Assembly (NCBI GenBank): GCA_039922495.1
Contig: JBDTEO010000012.1
Span: 1 to 15,884, forward strand
Reading direction: 5' to 3'
Length of the DNA: 15,884 bases
From: JALYYC01 sp039922495
GTDB lineage: Bacteria; Chloroflexota; Dormibacteria; CF-121
Made by a program: the position numbers and the translations under genes. Positions 15,666 through 15,884 of this stretch are shown here, piece after piece (the stretch's first letter is position 1; each line of letters starts with the position of its first letter). The notes under the pieces are model-generated. The model was not told the DNA's origin. It was given only the letters and a program-made list of their open reading frames with translations, and ran no database searches.

Positions 15666-15884
15666 TTGAAGTTCCCGTATAGATATGGCGCGAGTTACCC
15701 GACCTTGGTGAAGGCCGCGAGCCAGGGCTGGAGGTGCATCAGAGCCGGGATGTGCTCAAAGCCCCGATCGGTGAACGGAGTGCCGTTGTAGCGCTCGGCG
15801 GGGGTGATCCAGCCGAGGGTGCCGCTCAGCCGGTGGTAGTTGTAGTAGCGGTCGAAGTTGGCCAGGGCGGCTTCGGCCTCCGTC
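15666..15884 (-). mobile_element. Insertion sequence, 3' end only (IS3/IS481-like)
   Basis: The segment contains the end of a transposase gene and about 30 bp of flanking DNA before phosphodiesterase-like sequence begins. The boundary near 15666 is approximate: it was set where homology changes, since the other end and any target duplication are outside the window. Confidence 0.65.
15695..15883 (-). CDS. Transposase C-terminal fragment, 5' partial (truncated by the window edge)
   Basis: Sixty-two codons, read from the right edge leftwards, end at TAA (15695-15697). The sequence NFDRYYNYHRLSGTLGW, TPAERYNGTPFTDRGFEHIP, ALMHLQPWLAAF is the C-terminal end of a DDE integrase-core transposase (rve_3 type), seen in IS481 and IS3 family elements. 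The final catalytic Glu and upstream Asp residues lie outside the window. The IS family cannot be fixed without the rest. Confidence 0.85.
   Translation of the reverse strand, partial: TEAEAALANFDRYYNYHRLSGTLGWITPAERYNGTPFTDRGFEHIPALMHLQPWLAAFTKVG

Overview
The window is high-GC bacterial chromosome (mid-60s percent GC by eye). Genes are densely packed, GTG starts are common and several genes lack a Shine-Dalgarno (SD) sequence. Protein families and promoter style suggest a terrestrial lineage near Actinobacteriota, Chloroflexota or Dormibacterota. That placement is inference, because no rRNA or other phylogenetic marker is present. I found no tRNA, rRNA, CRISPR array or phage gene.

Layout. 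1-1075: 3' part of a secreted phosphoesterase with a Lys-Pro linker. 1118-3189 (minus): two-component system, an OmpR-type regulator and a membrane histidine kinase overlapping by 4 bp. It is divergent from a small secreted Ala/Thr-rich peptide (3331-3630), and the shared intergenic region carries two 11-bp-spaced direct-repeat pairs. 3787-5016: membrane GAF-GGDEF diguanylate cyclase, converging with no gap on a short-chain dehydrogenase (minus). 5996-6715: secreted protein with one AMIN-like domain and a possible sortase signal. 6862-7956: isopropylmalate dehydrogenase (leuB), apparently starting at ATT. 8103-9826: ECF sigma factor translationally coupled to a single-pass membrane protein with two extracellular AMIN-like domains. 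9804-10064 (minus): small membrane protein. 10124-10642: beta-carbonic anhydrase. 10731-14120: 1129-residue soluble histidine kinase with a poly-HAMP array of 92-residue repeats. 14138-14737 (minus) and 14804-15352: two unrecognised membrane proteins, divergent. 15306-15884 (minus): C-terminal remnant of an alkaline-phosphatase-like phosphodiesterase, cut by an insertion sequence whose transposase end runs off the window.

The most interesting candidate is a cell-envelope sigma-factor circuit. The sigma gene and the separate AMIN-like gene 2 kb upstream share TCACCCG-N14-GGCGTCTA at promoter position, with identical spacing. The gene coupled to sigma has the topology of an anti-sigma factor: about 45 cytoplasmic residues, one membrane helix, then two copies of the AMIN-like domain found in the putative target. 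This suggests an autoregulated sigma/anti-sigma pair whose sensor domain is homologous to an envelope protein it controls. The promoter match is read directly from the sequence; the anti-sigma role is inference.

A second theme is signalling density: two histidine kinases, one response regulator, one diguanylate cyclase and one ECF sigma factor in under 16 kb, separated by ordinary metabolic genes.
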